Of a DNA stretch of 64,000 bases, positions 1 to 8,313 are shown one piece after another. This stretch comes from Leifsonia sp. 466MF (lineage in GTDB: Bacteria > Actinomycetota > Actinomycetes > Actinomycetales > Microbacteriaceae), in assembly GCF_900100265.1 (NCBI RefSeq), contig NZ_LT629696.1, forward strand, positions 2,170,001-2,234,000, given 5' to 3'. The stretch's first letter is position 1; the number at the start of each line of letters is the position of its first letter. The notes beneath the pieces are model-generated. The model was not told the origin of the DNA and ran no database searches. It saw only the letters and a program-made list of their open reading frames with translations. A program made the position numbers and the translations under genes.

Positions 1-631
1 GGATCGGCGCGAGCGCCAGGGCCGCCGTCGCGCACACCGCGCCGACCGGCAGAGCGAGCACCGAGAGCACCCGGACGCCCTGGCCGTGGGCGGTGCGCAG
101 CGCAAGATCCTGCATCGTGGTGGTCAGCGTTCCCGTGACGTAGGTGGTGGTCACGCCATCCACATCGGAGAGCTTCTTCGCCGCCACGGTCTGCAGTGCC
201 AGCGCAGCCGCGGAGAGAGCGATCACCACGCAACGCTCCACCGTGCTTTCTGCACCCGGCAGCACCATCCAGATCACGACGACGACGGTCTGCACGGCCG
301 CAGACGGCAGCACCAGGCGACCGAACGCCCGTCGTGCCGTCGCCGAGACGGTCGTCGGGGCGCGCGTGAGCCGGAAGGCGGTGTAGAGCACGCCGACGAA
401 CGAGACGATGGCCACCCCGGCCGTCAGAAGGGTCAGCGCGAACTGGGGCCGGGTGAACATACCGCTCAGGATCAGGTTGCCGGTCATGTTCGCCGTGAAG
501 ATCCCGCCGAGGGCGAGGAAGGCGAAGGCGTCGGCCGCGCCCGCCGAGAAGGACAGCAGGACCAGGGCCAGATGGATGCGGCGCACCCGTCCGGGATGCG
601 TCGACTGGACGAGTTCCGGCGTACCGGTCAC
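1..631 (-). CDS. DUF1275 (YoaK-type) membrane protein, 3' end cut by window edge
   Basis: About 210 residues are visible; the C-terminus lies outside the window. The protein is strongly hydrophobic, with several membrane helices. It carries the family's two landmarks: an FTANMTGNLILSG stretch near residue 45 and a GVTTTYVTGTLTT stretch about 160 residues in. DUF1275 proteins are integral membrane proteins of unknown transport role. The reading frame is open only from a GTG at 631. The good ribosome site (AGGGGAG, near 671-677) instead precedes an ATG at 663 that opens an 11-codon ORF whose stop overlaps this GTG, so translation is probably coupled, or the frame has shifted. The family assignment is firm; the start is less certain. 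Confidence 0.8.
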   Translation of the reverse strand, partial: MTGTPELVQSTHPGRVRRIHLALVLLSFSAGAADAFAFLALGGIFTANMTGNLILSGMFTRPQFALTLLTAGVAIVSFVGVLYTAFRLTRAPTTVSATARRAFGRLVLPSAAVQTVVVVIWMVLPGAESTVERCVVIALSAAALALQTVAAKKLSDVDGVTTTYVTGTLTTTMQDLALRTAHGQGVRVLSVLALPVGAVCATAALALAPI

Positions 632-663
632 ATCGGGCCGATCGGAGACGGTTCGTCGGTCAT
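628..663 (-). CDS. possible 11-residue leader peptide
   Basis: The ATG at 663 has the best Shine-Dalgarno site of this locus (AGGGGAG, then 8 bases) but encodes only MTDEPSPIGPM before TGA. The last bases read ATGTGA, so the stop overlaps the GTG start of the DUF1275 gene. This is the arrangement of a translationally coupled leader. A single-base frameshift in an originally longer N-terminus would look the same. Confidence 0.35.
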   Translation of the reverse strand: MTDEPSPIGPM

Positions 664-771
664 GGGTCGATCTCCCCTGGGGCGATGGTGCCGGAGCGGT
701 GCTCGTTCGGGTGGCCGCCAAAGTAGCAGGTTCCGCCAGCGTCCCGCCAGATCCGCCACGATCTGCTTCTG

Positions 772-799
772 TTGTCGCAGCGATCCTCCCTGCTACCGT
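772..799 (+). promoter_or_regulatory. candidate promoter of the alpha/beta hydrolase gene
   Basis: A TTGTCG box (772-777) and a TACCGT box (794-799) are separated by 16 bases. They lie about 40 bases before the ATG at 838, which has its own AAAGAGG ribosome site. Spacing and hexamers fit a vegetative actinobacterial promoter. It is a sequence match only. Confidence 0.4.
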
Positions 800-837
800 G
801 CTGCCACGCTCCACCCGCTCGGCTGAAAGAGGTCGGA

Positions 838-1527
838 ATGCCTGAAGCTGCCACCAACGTCGTCCTCGTCCACGGCGCCTATGCCGACGGATCGTCCTGG
901 TCGAAGGTGATCCCCCGCCTGCAGGCCGCCGGTCTCGGGGTGACGGCGGTGCAACATCCCCTCACCACACTCCAGGACGGCGTCGAGATCACCCGGCGCG
1001 CCATCGCCCTGAACCCCGGTCCGACCGTGCTCGTCGGGCACTCGTTCGCCGGGATGATCGTCACAGAGGCCGGGGTCGACCCGGCCGTCTCAGCGCTCGT
1101 CTACGTGGCGGCTCGCGCCCCCGACGCCGGCGAAGACTATGGCGCGCTCGCCAAGACCTACCCTCTGCCGCCCGCGTCCGCCGGGGTGGTGTGGTCGGAG
1201 GGGTGGGGCCGCCTCAGCGAGGAGGCGTTCCTGCGCGACTTCGCCGGCGACCTCCCGCCGGAGGAGGCGCGGGTGCTGTGTGCGGTGCAGGGACCGATCT
1301 CCGACACGCTTTTCTCCGGCAGGACCACGCACGCCGCCTGGCGCCACAAGCCCAGCTGGTACGCGGTCTCGACGGAGGACCGGACGATCAACCCCGACCT
1401 CGAGCGCTTCATGGCGAAACGGATGGGCGCCACCACCATCGAACTCGCCGCCAGCCACGTCTCGCTCGTCTCGCACCCGGCGGAGGTCTCCGACCTCATC
1501 CTCGCTGCGGCTGGACGGGCCGCCTGA
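838..1527 (+). CDS. alpha/beta-fold hydrolase
   Basis: 229 residues, a small cytoplasmic alpha/beta hydrolase of the EstC/hydroxynitrile-lyase-like branch. The oxyanion-side HG pair sits in LVHGAY (residues 11-16). The nucleophile elbow is GHSFAG with Ser69, a likely acid is Asp181, and the catalytic His is His207 in ASHVSL. It is probably a serine esterase or lactonase; the substrate cannot be told. The ATG at 838 is chosen because AAAGAGG lies just upstream and because the LVHG strand then starts about residue 8, as in the family. The gene stands alone, divergent from the DUF1275 gene and convergent with tRNA-Gln. Confidence 0.85.
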   Translation: MPEAATNVVLVHGAYADGSSWSKVIPRLQAAGLGVTAVQHPLTTLQDGVEITRRAIALNPGPTVLVGHSFAGMIVTEAGVDPAVSALVYVAARAPDAGEDYGALAKTYPLPPASAGVVWSEGWGRLSEEAFLRDFAGDLPPEEARVLCAVQGPISDTLFSGRTTHAAWRHKPSWYAVSTEDRTINPDLERFMAKRMGATTIELAASHVSLVSHPAEVSDLILAAAGRAA

Positions 1528-1543
1528 CCCCTCACGAGGGCAA

Positions 1544-1568
1544 CAAAAAAGCCCCGGAGAACCGGGGC
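1544..1568 (-). terminator. intrinsic terminator of tRNA-Gln
   Basis: Read on the minus strand: GCCCCGG, a 4-base loop, CCGGGGC, then six T. It lies 9 bases past the 3' end of the tRNA gene and is a classic Rho-independent terminator. The plus strand has only a broken T run, so it would stop the hydrolase transcript less well. Confidence 0.85.
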
Positions 1569-1576
1569 GCTTCTTG

Positions 1577-1648
1577 CTGGGGTACCTGGACTCGAACCAA
1601 GAACAACTGAACCAGAATCAGCCGTGTTGCCAATTACACCATACCCCA
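1577..1648 (-). tRNA. tRNA-Gln (anticodon CUG)
   Basis: 72 nt fold as a cloverleaf: acceptor TGGGGTA/TACCCCA, D stem GTGT/ACAC, anticodon stem GCTGA/TCAGT around loop TTCTGGT (anticodon CTG), and T stem CTTGG/CCAGG around TTCGAGT. The discriminator is G. The 3' CCA is not encoded and must be added by the nucleotidyltransferase, unlike the tRNA-Lys gene in this window. Confidence 0.95.
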
Positions 1649-1705
1649 CCGGCCTGAACCGTAGTCCGGGCACGAGAAACAACTCTAGCCTACCGGCAGG
1701 CCGGA

Positions 1706-2671
1706 CTACAAAACGGCGGCGTCCTCCAGCGAGAGCCCGATGAGGTCGCGGTTGACGGCCGCGGCGACCACTGCACCGGAGCCTGCGGCGACGATCAGCT
1801 GCTGCGGTCCGGGTGCCGACGTCTCCCCCGCCGCGTACACGCCGGGAAGCGACGTGCGGCCGTCCGCGTCGGTCAGCAGGTAGCCGTCGGCGTCGCGATC
1901 GAGGTCGAGCGCATCCACGAATGACAGGGAGGGCGACCATACCGGGCGCAGGAACCCGCCGGCCCGCTCGACGAGGGTGCCGTCCGCGAGACGGACGCCG
2001 GTCATGACGCCCTTCTCGCCGACCACGTCGTCGATCGGGCGGCGTTCGACCCGCACACCGAGGCGGGCGAGCGTGCGCTCCTCGTCCTCGCCGATGGGAG
2101 CGACGCCGTTGGTGAAGACGATCAGGTCGTCCGTCCACTGGGTGAGCAGCAGAGCCCGCTCGGCCAGGTCGTCGGTCTCGCCGATCAGGGCGAGCGGCTG
2201 ACCGGCCGACTCGAAACCGTCGCACTCGATGCAGCTGTGCAGCTGGGTGCCGTAGAACGCGCGGATGCTCGGGATGGCCGGCATCGTCTCCGTCACACCG
2301 GTCGCGATGAGCACCGTGTCGGCGCGTACGTCGACGTCAGAGCCGCCGCGCACCCCGCGGGCCGTGACCCGGAAGCCGTCGCCCTCCACCGAGACCGCGC
2401 CGACCTGGGCGAAGACGACGGTCGCGTTGTCGTACGCGTCCACTTCCTCCCGGCCCATGCGGCGCAGCTCCAGCGGGCTGACCCCGTCGCGGGTGAGGAA
2501 CCCGTGGGCGAGCAGTGTCGCAGCATGGCGCGGGCGGTTGCCGTCCACCACGAGCACACGGCGCCGGGCGCGGGCCAGGTTGAGTGCCGCGGACAGGCCA
2601 GCGGGTCCCCCGCCGATGACGACGACCTCGTAGGACGGCTCGAGAGCCGGCGGCGCGGTCACACCGGTCAT
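1706..2671 (-). CDS. thioredoxin-reductase-like FAD/NAD(P) oxidoreductase
   Basis: 321 residues. The N-terminal Rossmann motif IGGGPAGLSAAL (about 19-30) binds FAD. A CIECDG motif (Cys147, Cys150) sits where thioredoxin reductases carry their redox CATCDG. A GVYAAGE segment near residue 280 is the C-terminal FAD contact. The protein therefore belongs to the low-molecular-weight thioredoxin reductase family, but its partner is unknown. It need not be the housekeeping TrxB, since no trxA lies beside it. It starts 4 bases after the gltX stop on the same strand, so it is probably cotranscribed with gltX. Confidence 0.8.
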   Translation of the reverse strand: MTGVTAPPALEPSYEVVVIGGGPAGLSAALNLARARRRVLVVDGNRPRHAATLLAHGFLTRDGVSPLELRRMGREEVDAYDNATVVFAQVGAVSVEGDGFRVTARGVRGGSDVDVRADTVLIATGVTETMPAIPSIRAFYGTQLHSCIECDGFESAGQPLALIGETDDLAERALLLTQWTDDLIVFTNGVAPIGEDEERTLARLGVRVERRPIDDVVGEKGVMTGVRLADGTLVERAGGFLRPVWSPSLSFVDALDLDRDADGYLLTDADGRTSLPGVYAAGETSAPGPQQLIVAAGSGAVVAAAVNRDLIGLSLEDAAVL

Positions 2672-2675
2672 CGCG

Positions 2676-4193
2676 CTAGCCCAGGTCCGCCGACAGCCGG
2701 TCGAGCCGGGCGATGGTCTCCGCCTTGCCCAGGATCTCCATCGACTCGAACAGTGGCGGCGACACGCGGCGGCCCGAGAGCGCCACCCGCAGCGGGCCGA
2801 ACGCGACGCGCGGCTTCAGCGCCATCCCCTCGACCAGGGCGTCGCGCAGTGCGGACTCGATGGCCTCGTGGTTCCACTCCGCCTCGGGCACCAGCTCCAG
2901 CGCGCCGAGAGAGGCGGCCAGCACCTCTCCCGCGTTGTCCGGCAGCGAGGCGCGCGCGTCGGGCTCGACCACGAGCGAGGCGGCGTCGGTGAAGAGGAAG
3001 CCGAGCATCCCGGGCGTCTCGCCCAGCAGCTGCACGCGCTCCTGAACCAGCGGCGCCGCCTTCGCGAGCACCTCGTGCTGAGCAGGCGTCAGCGGCTCCT
3101 CCACCACACCGGCCGCGGCGAGGTACGGGATGGTGCGCTCGGCGAAGTCGGCCACATCCAAGAGCCGGATGTGGTCGCCGTTGATCGACTCCGCCTTCTT
3201 CAGGTCGAAGCGGGCCGGGTTCGGGTTGACGTCCTTCACGTCGAACGCCGCCACCATCTCCTCCAGCGAGAAGACGTCGCGGTCGTGCGTCAGCGACCAG
3301 CCGAGCAGCGCCAGGTAGTTGACCAGGCCCTCGTGGATGAAGCCACGGTCGCGGTGGTGGAACAGGTTCGACTCGGGGTCGCGCTTGGAGAGCTTCTTGT
3401 TGCCCTCCCCCATCACGTACGGGAGGTGGCCGAAGCGCGGGACGAACGTGGTCACCCCCGCGTCGATCAGCGCGTGGTACAGCGCGATCTGGCGCGGGGT
3501 CGACGACAGCAGGTCCTCGCCGCGGAGCACGTGCGTGATGCCCATGAGTGCGTCGTCCACCGGGTTCACGAACGTGTACAGCGGGTGGCCGTTCGGGCGC
3601 ACCACGACGAAGTCGCTGAACGAGCCGGCCTTGAACGTGATCTCGCCGCGCACGAGGTCGTCGAAGCTGAGGTCGTCGTCCGGCACGCGCAGCCGCAGGG
3701 CGGGCTCCCGGCCCTCGGCGCGGTAGGCGGCCTTCTGCTCGTCGGTGAGATCGCGCTCGAAGTTGTCGTAGCCGAGCTTCGGGTCACGGCCGAGCGACAC
3801 GTTGCGCGCCTCGATCTCCTCCGCCGTCGCGAAGCTCTCGTAGATGTGGCCGGAATCGCGCAGCTTCTGGATGAGGTCGCGGTAGATGCCGTACCGCTGC
3901 GACTGCCGGTAAGGGCCGTCAGGGCCTCCGACGTCGATGCCCTCGTCCCAGTCGAGGCGCAGCCAGCGCAGCGCATCCAGGATCTGCTGGTAGCTCTCCT
4001 CGCTGTCGCGGGCGGCGTCGGTGTCCTCGATTCGGAACACCATCTTCCCGCCCGTGTGGCGCGCATACGCCCAGTTGAACAGGGCGGTGCGGATCAGGCC
4101 GACGTGCGGAGTACCGGTCGGCGACGGGCAGAAGCGCACGCGCACATCGGCGCCGGTGGCCTCGGAGAACGGGTGAGCGATCGAGTCAGACAT
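2676..4193 (-). CDS. gltX: glutamyl-tRNA synthetase
   Basis: 505 residues, a class I aminoacyl-tRNA synthetase that charges tRNA-Glu (and tRNA-Gln in organisms lacking GlnRS). [10 protein letters not shown] (23-32) holds the HIGH-type signature and KLSKR (267-271) the KMSKS-type signature. The insertion and the anticodon-binding C-terminal domain have normal length. The thioredoxin-reductase-like gene follows 4 bases downstream. Upstream is the FAH gene, with only 24 bases between. A TAGGAT box (4203-4208) lies 9 bases before the ATG with no ribosome site, so gltX may also have its own near-leaderless promoter. Confidence 0.97.
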   Translation of the reverse strand: MSDSIAHPFSEATGADVRVRFCPSPTGTPHVGLIRTALFNWAYARHTGGKMVFRIEDTDAARDSEESYQQILDALRWLRLDWDEGIDVGGPDGPYRQSQRYGIYRDLIQKLRDSGHIYESFATAEEIEARNVSLGRDPKLGYDNFERDLTDEQKAAYRAEGREPALRLRVPDDDLSFDDLVRGEITFKAGSFSDFVVVRPNGHPLYTFVNPVDDALMGITHVLRGEDLLSSTPRQIALYHALIDAGVTTFVPRFGHLPYVMGEGNKKLSKRDPESNLFHHRDRGFIHEGLVNYLALLGWSLTHDRDVFSLEEMVAAFDVKDVNPNPARFDLKKAESINGDHIRLLDVADFAERTIPYLAAAGVVEEPLTPAQHEVLAKAAPLVQERVQLLGETPGMLGFLFTDAASLVVEPDARASLPDNAGEVLAASLGALELVPEAEWNHEAIESALRDALVEGMALKPRVAFGPLRVALSGRRVSPPLFESMEILGKAETIARLDRLSADLG

Positions 4194-4202
4194 ACGTCTT
4201 CG

Positions 4203-4208
4203 ATCCTA
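4203..4208 (-). promoter_or_regulatory. possible -10 box for gltX
   Basis: TAGGAT on the minus strand, 9 bases before the gltX ATG. No Shine-Dalgarno site lies between. It would give an mRNA with almost no leader. The spacing is a little longer than at the better leaderless starts in this window. Confidence 0.3.
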
Positions 4209-4217
4209 CCGGGGAGG

Positions 4218-5003
4218 CTACTTCGGGGCGCGCACCGGATTCACCAGCGACCCGACTCCCTCGACCTCCACCTCGACGGTGTCGCCGGGCTTCATCGGGC
4301 CGATCCCGGACGGCGTCCCCGTGAGGATGACGTCGCCCGGCAGCAGCGTGAACACGCTCGACGCGTACGCGATGATCGACGGGATGTCGTGGACCATGTC
4401 CGAGATCGGCGCCTCCTGCTTGAGCTCGCCGTTGAGGCGGGTCCGCAGCACGGCGTCGGGCGCGAGCTCGGTCTCGATCACCGGGCCGAGCGGGCAGAAG
4501 GTGTCGAAGCCCTTCGCGCGCGTCCACTGGCCGTCCTTCTCCTGCAGGTCGCGGGCGGTGACGTCGTTCGCGACGGTGTAGCCGAAGATGTGGCCGGCGG
4601 CGTCCTCCGCCCGGACGTTGCGGGCGATCTTGCCGATCACCACGGCCAGCTCGCCCTCGTAGTCGACGCGCTCGGACTGCGGCGGCACCACGATCGCGTC
4701 GCCGAGGCCGATCACGGCCGTGTTCGGCTTCAGGAACAGCAGCGGCTCTCCCGGCGCCTCTCCACCCATCTCGGCGGCGTGCTCGCGGTAGTTCTTGCCG
4801 ACCGCGACGACCTTCGACCGCGGGATGACCGGAGCGAGCAGCGAGCCGACCTTGCCCAGCGGGACGCGCTCCCCTGTGGTCTCGAATCCCACGAACATCG
4901 GGTCGCCGGCGAGCACGACCAGGGCGTCCTCGTCGACGATGCCGTAGTCGATGGCGGGCGTCGACGAGCCTTCGCGGGTGTGGCTGAAACGTGCGATCTT
5001 CAC
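4218..5003 (-). CDS. fumarylacetoacetate hydrolase (FAH) family protein
   Basis: 261 residues. The C-terminal FAH fold is intact: [10 protein letters not shown] (90-99), the metal ligands Glu116 and Glu118 in YEGELA, Asp147 in [10 protein letters not shown], and [14 protein letters not shown] (161-174). These Mg-dependent enzymes cleave or isomerise beta-diketo acids (acylpyruvases, 2-hydroxyhepta-2,4-diene-1,7-dioate isomerases, oxaloacetate decarboxylases). The substrate is not clear. The start ATGA overlaps the stop of the ketopantoate-reductase-like gene, so the two are translationally coupled. Confidence 0.85.
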   Translation of the reverse strand: MKIARFSHTREGSSTPAIDYGIVDEDALVVLAGDPMFVGFETTGERVPLGKVGSLLAPVIPRSKVVAVGKNYREHAAEMGGEAPGEPLLFLKPNTAVIGLGDAIVVPPQSERVDYEGELAVVIGKIARNVRAEDAAGHIFGYTVANDVTARDLQEKDGQWTRAKGFDTFCPLGPVIETELAPDAVLRTRLNGELKQEAPISDMVHDIPSIIAYASSVFTLLPGDVILTGTPSGIGPMKPGDTVEVEVEGVGSLVNPVRAPK

Positions 5004-5875
5004 GCGTTCGAGCCTAGCGCCGACAGGATGCGCGCAAGGGAGGGAGTCGCGATGCCGTGCCGCTCGCCGATGCGCAGGAGCGCTCCGCCGATGGCGTCGA
5101 GCTCGCTCGGGGCGTCGGCGGCGAGGTCCTCCTGGAGGGAGGTGCGCATCCCGCCGGGGACGCTGTGGAGGGCTCGGACCAGGTCGAGCTCGGACGCGGG
5201 GACCCCCTCGGCGGCCGAGCAGGCGACCACCTCACGGACGACCCCTTCGGTCAGCTCGGGGTCCTCGCTGAGGGCCGGCCCGGCCGGCTGCCGCCAATAC
5301 GAGGTGAGGAGCGCGAGGGAGGCCAGCAGGCGGAACTTCGCCCAGAGCACCTCCGCCTCGCTCCCGCCGATGCGGACGCTCGGGCCGGCGTCGGTGAGCG
5401 CGAGAACCGAGGCGAAGCCGGCCGCCGCCTGCGGCGCCTCGATGCGGACGAACGGGCTCCGGTGGTCGATGACGGTGGTGGATGCGCGCAGCGCCGACAC
5501 CGCGATGGATGCGCCCGCGACCGGCACACCCGGAAGCGCAGAACGCAGCGGCTCCATGTGCTCGACGCCGTTGAGGAAGGAGATCACCTCGGCGGGTCGC
5601 GCCGCCACGACGCCGGGAAGCACGTCATCCAGTCCGTAGGCCTTCGTCGCGAGCAGGACGCTCGCGCCGGCGGGCACCTCCGTCGCGGCCGGGACACGCT
5701 CGACGCCGTCGCCGAACAGCTCGCTCCGCACTTCGATGCCGTCGCGCCGGATCGCCTCGACGGTGGCCGGGCGGCCCACCGCGACCACGTCGTGTCCGGC
5801 CCGGTGCAACAACCACGCGAGGAGGCCGCCGACCGCGCCCGGTCCGACAACGGCGAACACGGTCCCGTTACCCAT
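5000..5875 (-). CDS. ketopantoate reductase (PanE/ApbA) family oxidoreductase
   Basis: 291 residues with an N-terminal NADPH-binding Rossmann fold (VVGPGAVGG, about 9-17) and the helical C-terminal domain of the ApbA/PanE family. Members reduce 2-dehydropantoate to pantoate for CoA synthesis, but many actinobacterial paralogs have other roles. No pan gene lies nearby and it is coupled to an FAH-family gene, so it may serve a catabolic step. A TAGCAT box lies 6 bases before the ATG and no ribosome site is present, so the transcript is probably leaderless. Confidence 0.75.
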   Translation of the reverse strand: MGNGTVFAVVGPGAVGGLLAWLLHRAGHDVVAVGRPATVEAIRRDGIEVRSELFGDGVERVPAATEVPAGASVLLATKAYGLDDVLPGVVAARPAEVISFLNGVEHMEPLRSALPGVPVAGASIAVSALRASTTVIDHRSPFVRIEAPQAAAGFASVLALTDAGPSVRIGGSEAEVLWAKFRLLASLALLTSYWRQPAGPALSEDPELTEGVVREVVACSAAEGVPASELDLVRALHSVPGGMRTSLQEDLAADAPSELDAIGGALLRIGERHGIATPSLARILSALGSNA

Positions 5876-5881
5876 GCCTCG

Positions 5882-5887
5882 ATGCTA
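5882..5887 (-). promoter_or_regulatory. -10 box of a leaderless promoter (PanE-like operon)
   Basis: TAGCAT on the minus strand, followed by 6 bases and the ATG at 5875. Transcription starting 6-7 bases past the box would begin at the start codon. No clear -35 box is seen. Confidence 0.45.
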
Positions 5888-5926
5888 GCCAGGGTTCGGC
5901 CCGAGGGCATCGCGTTCCGGCGGTAT

Positions 5927-5977
5927 GTGAAAGGGAGGAGTCTGCGGCCGAACCGGCCGCAGACTCCTCCCTTTCAC
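5927..5977. repeat. perfect 24-bp inverted repeat with 3-base loop
   Basis: The left arm (5927-5950) starts GTGAAAGGGAGGAG and the right arm (5954-5977) is its exact complement, ending CTCCTCCCTTTCAC; AAC is the loop. It has no T run, so it is not a normal intrinsic terminator, although it lies between the ilvE 3' end and the PanE-like promoter. The core GAAAGGGAGGAG resembles the GGAAACGGAGGAGAA palindromes at 34.0-34.2 kb, which suggests one dispersed intergenic repeat family. Confidence 0.8.
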
Positions 5978-6028
5978 GCGAAACACCGACGGACGGACCG
6001 CGAACTCCTCCGTCCGCACAAGTCAGAA

Positions 6029-7159
6029 CTACGCGTCGAGGCGGTACATCCAGTTGTGGCGGTCGCGCTCGCGGCCGTACTGGATGTCCGTCAGCTCCTG
6101 GCGCAGCGACATGGTCAGCTCTCCGGGAGGCGCGGTGATGTCGCCTACGGTGAACGTGTCCGACTTGAGCTCGCCGATCGGGGTGATCACCGCGGCCGTG
6201 CCGCACGCGAACACCTCGACGATGTCGCCCGACTCCACGCCGTCGCGCCACTCGTCGAGCGTCACCTTGCGGCGCTCGACGGCGTGGCCGCGGTCGCGGG
6301 CCAGCTGCAGCACCGAGTCGAGGGTGATGCCCTCGAGGATGCTGTCGGACTCGGGCGTGACCAGCGTGCCGTCCTTGCGCACGAGCACCACGTTCATCCC
6401 GCCGAGCTCTTCGAGGTACTTGCCCTCGACCGAGTCGAGGAAGAGCACCTGGGCGCAACCGTGCTCGTACGCCTCCGACTGCGGGAGCAGGCTCGAGGCG
6501 TAGTTGCCGCCGGTCTTGGCCGCACCCGTCCCGCCCTTGCCGGCGCGCGACCAGCGGTCGGACAGCAAGATGGACACCGGGGCGACGCCGCTCGGGAAGT
6601 ACGCGCCCGCCGGGCTCGCGATCAGGTAGTACGCGACCTTGTTGGCCGGGCGCACACCGAGGAACGCCTCCTTGGCGAACATGAACGGCCGGAGGTACAG
6701 GCTCGTCTCCGGCGCGTCCGGCACCCAGTCGCCGTCGACGGCGATCAGCTGCTTGATCGAGTCGAGGAAGTGCTCCACCGGCAGCTCGGGGAGCGCGAGG
6801 CGGTAGGCCGAGCGCTGCATGCGGGCGGCGTTCGCCTCGGGACGGAAACCCCAGATCGAGCCGTCCTCGTGGCGGTACGCCTTCAGGCCCTCGAAGATCT
6901 CCTGCGCGTAGTGGAACACCGCGGCCGACGGCTCCAGCTGGATGGGGCCGTAGGGCGAGACACGCGGACGGTGCCAGCCGCCCTTGGCCGACCAGCAGAT
7001 GTCGGCCATGTGGTCGGTGAAGTGGTTGCCGAAGCCGGGGTCCGCGAGGATCTCGGCCCGGGTCGCCGCGTCTCGGGCGGCGTCGTTGCGGGTGACGTTC
7101 CAGAGCAGGCCCGAGGTCTCGGTGGGTCCGCTGGTGAGGGAGATGCTGGTCGAAGTCAT
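6029..7159 (-). CDS. ilvE: branched-chain amino acid aminotransferase
   Basis: 376 residues, a fold-type IV PLP enzyme catalysing the last transamination to leucine, isoleucine and valine. The PLP lysine is in AAKTGGNYASSLLPQ (Lys215). The segment ending EVFACGTAAVITPIG, which contacts the cofactor phosphate, is present. Length matches actinobacterial IlvE. AAAGGA stands before the ATG. leuB lies 25 bases upstream on the same strand, so leuB-ilvE is probably one transcript, and the ilvBNCD cluster lies further upstream. Confidence 0.95.
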   Translation of the reverse strand: MTSTSISLTSGPTETSGLLWNVTRNDAARDAATRAEILADPGFGNHFTDHMADICWSAKGGWHRPRVSPYGPIQLEPSAAVFHYAQEIFEGLKAYRHEDGSIWGFRPEANAARMQRSAYRLALPELPVEHFLDSIKQLIAVDGDWVPDAPETSLYLRPFMFAKEAFLGVRPANKVAYYLIASPAGAYFPSGVAPVSILLSDRWSRAGKGGTGAAKTGGNYASSLLPQSEAYEHGCAQVLFLDSVEGKYLEELGGMNVVLVRKDGTLVTPESDSILEGITLDSVLQLARDRGHAVERRKVTLDEWRDGVESGDIVEVFACGTAAVITPIGELKSDTFTVGDITAPPGELTMSLRQELTDIQYGRERDRHNWMYRLDA

Positions 7160-7184
7160 GACAGGTCCTTTATGCGACGGTGAA

Positions 7185-8240
7185 TCAATTCTGCGCCACT
7201 CGCGCGGCGATCGCTGCGCCGATCTCGGAGGTCGTTCGCGCAGCGCCCGTGCGGGCGGCGAGGTCGGCGGTCACCGCCTGTTCCACGCGTTCGGCGAGCT
7301 CCTTCTCGCCGAGGTGGCGGAGCAGGAGCGCCGTGGAGAGGATGGCGGCGGTGGGGTCGGCCTTCTGCTGGCCGGCGATGTCGGGGGCCGATCCGTGAAC
7401 CGGCTCGAACATGCTCGGAAAGGCCCCGGCCGGGTTGATGTTGCCCGAGGCCGCCAGCCCGATACCGCCGCTGATCGCGGCCGCGAGGTCGGTGAGGATG
7501 TCGCCGAAGAGGTTGTCCGTGACGATCACATCGAATCTAGCAGGATCCGTGACGAGGAAGATCGTCGCGGCGTCGACGTGGAGGTAGTCGACCGTGACGT
7601 CGGGATGCTCGGCGGCCACCGCATCCACGATCCGCTTCCACAGCGAGCCCGCGAAGGTGAGCACATTGGTCTTGTGCACGAGCGTCAGCTTCCGCCTCCG
7701 CTGCGCGGCCTGCTCGAACGCGTAGCGCACGACGCGCTCGACGCCGTAGGCGGTGTTCACCGAGACCTCGTTGGCGATCTCGTGGGGCGTGCCCTGCCGG
7801 ATCGCGCCTCCGTTGCCGACGTACGGACCCTCTGTACCCTCGCGCACGACGACGAAGTCGACATCGCCGGGGTTCGCGAGCGGGCTGGCGATGCCCGGGA
7901 AGAGCGTCGTCGGGCGGAGGTTCACGTAGTGGTCGAGGGAGAACCGCAGCTTCAGCAGGAGCCCCCGCTCGATGTTCGCGCCCGCCAGGCGGGGATCGCC
8001 CGGGACACCGCCGACCGCTCCGAGCAGGATGGCGTCGTGCGCCTGGATGGACTCCAGGTCGGCATCCGTCAGGACGTCGCCCGTCGCCAGGTAGCGGTCC
8101 GCCCCGAGCGAGAAGTGCGTCTTCTCGAATGAGAGCCCGCTCCCCTCCGTCACCGCGTCGAGCACCGTGACGGCCTCGGCGATGACCTCCGGACCGATTC
8201 CGTCCCCGGGGATGACGGCGAGCTTGACGGTACGGGACAT
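7185..8240 (-). CDS. leuB: 3-isopropylmalate dehydrogenase
   Basis: 351 residues from the ATG at 8240, which is preceded by AGGAG. It oxidises and decarboxylates 3-isopropylmalate in leucine synthesis, using NAD+. Visible landmarks are [10 protein letters not shown] at the N-terminus, LRPTTLFPG, the [11 protein letters not shown] loop, and the metal and substrate segment [20 protein letters not shown]. The frame is open 21 codons further upstream but without a ribosome site. leuA, leuC and leuD are not in the window. Confidence 0.95.
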   Translation of the reverse strand: MSRTVKLAVIPGDGIGPEVIAEAVTVLDAVTEGSGLSFEKTHFSLGADRYLATGDVLTDADLESIQAHDAILLGAVGGVPGDPRLAGANIERGLLLKLRFSLDHYVNLRPTTLFPGIASPLANPGDVDFVVVREGTEGPYVGNGGAIRQGTPHEIANEVSVNTAYGVERVVRYAFEQAAQRRRKLTLVHKTNVLTFAGSLWKRIVDAVAAEHPDVTVDYLHVDAATIFLVTDPARFDVIVTDNLFGDILTDLAAAISGGIGLAASGNINPAGAFPSMFEPVHGSAPDIAGQQKADPTAAILSTALLLRHLGEKELAERVEQAVTADLAARTGAARTTSEIGAAIAARVAQN

Positions 8241-8313
8241 GACACTCCTGCGCTGGTCGATGGGCGGAACCGGTAGTGCCACCCTATCGCCGCGCCACGA
8301 CATCCACCCGCGC

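Noticed and set aside
1577..1648. tRNA genes as phage or island attachment sites
   Set aside because: No integrase gene and no direct duplication of either tRNA 3' end was seen in the window.
2868..5639. Very long plus-strand open frame (about 920 codons) opposite gltX, the FAH gene and the PanE-like gene
   Set aside because: It is antisense to three well-recognised genes; its translation is Arg/Gly/Val/Asp-rich low-complexity sequence, as expected from the GC-rich complementary strand.
5927..5977. Palindrome considered as an intrinsic terminator
   Set aside because: There is no T run on either side and the 24-bp arm length is excessive; it fits a repeat element better.
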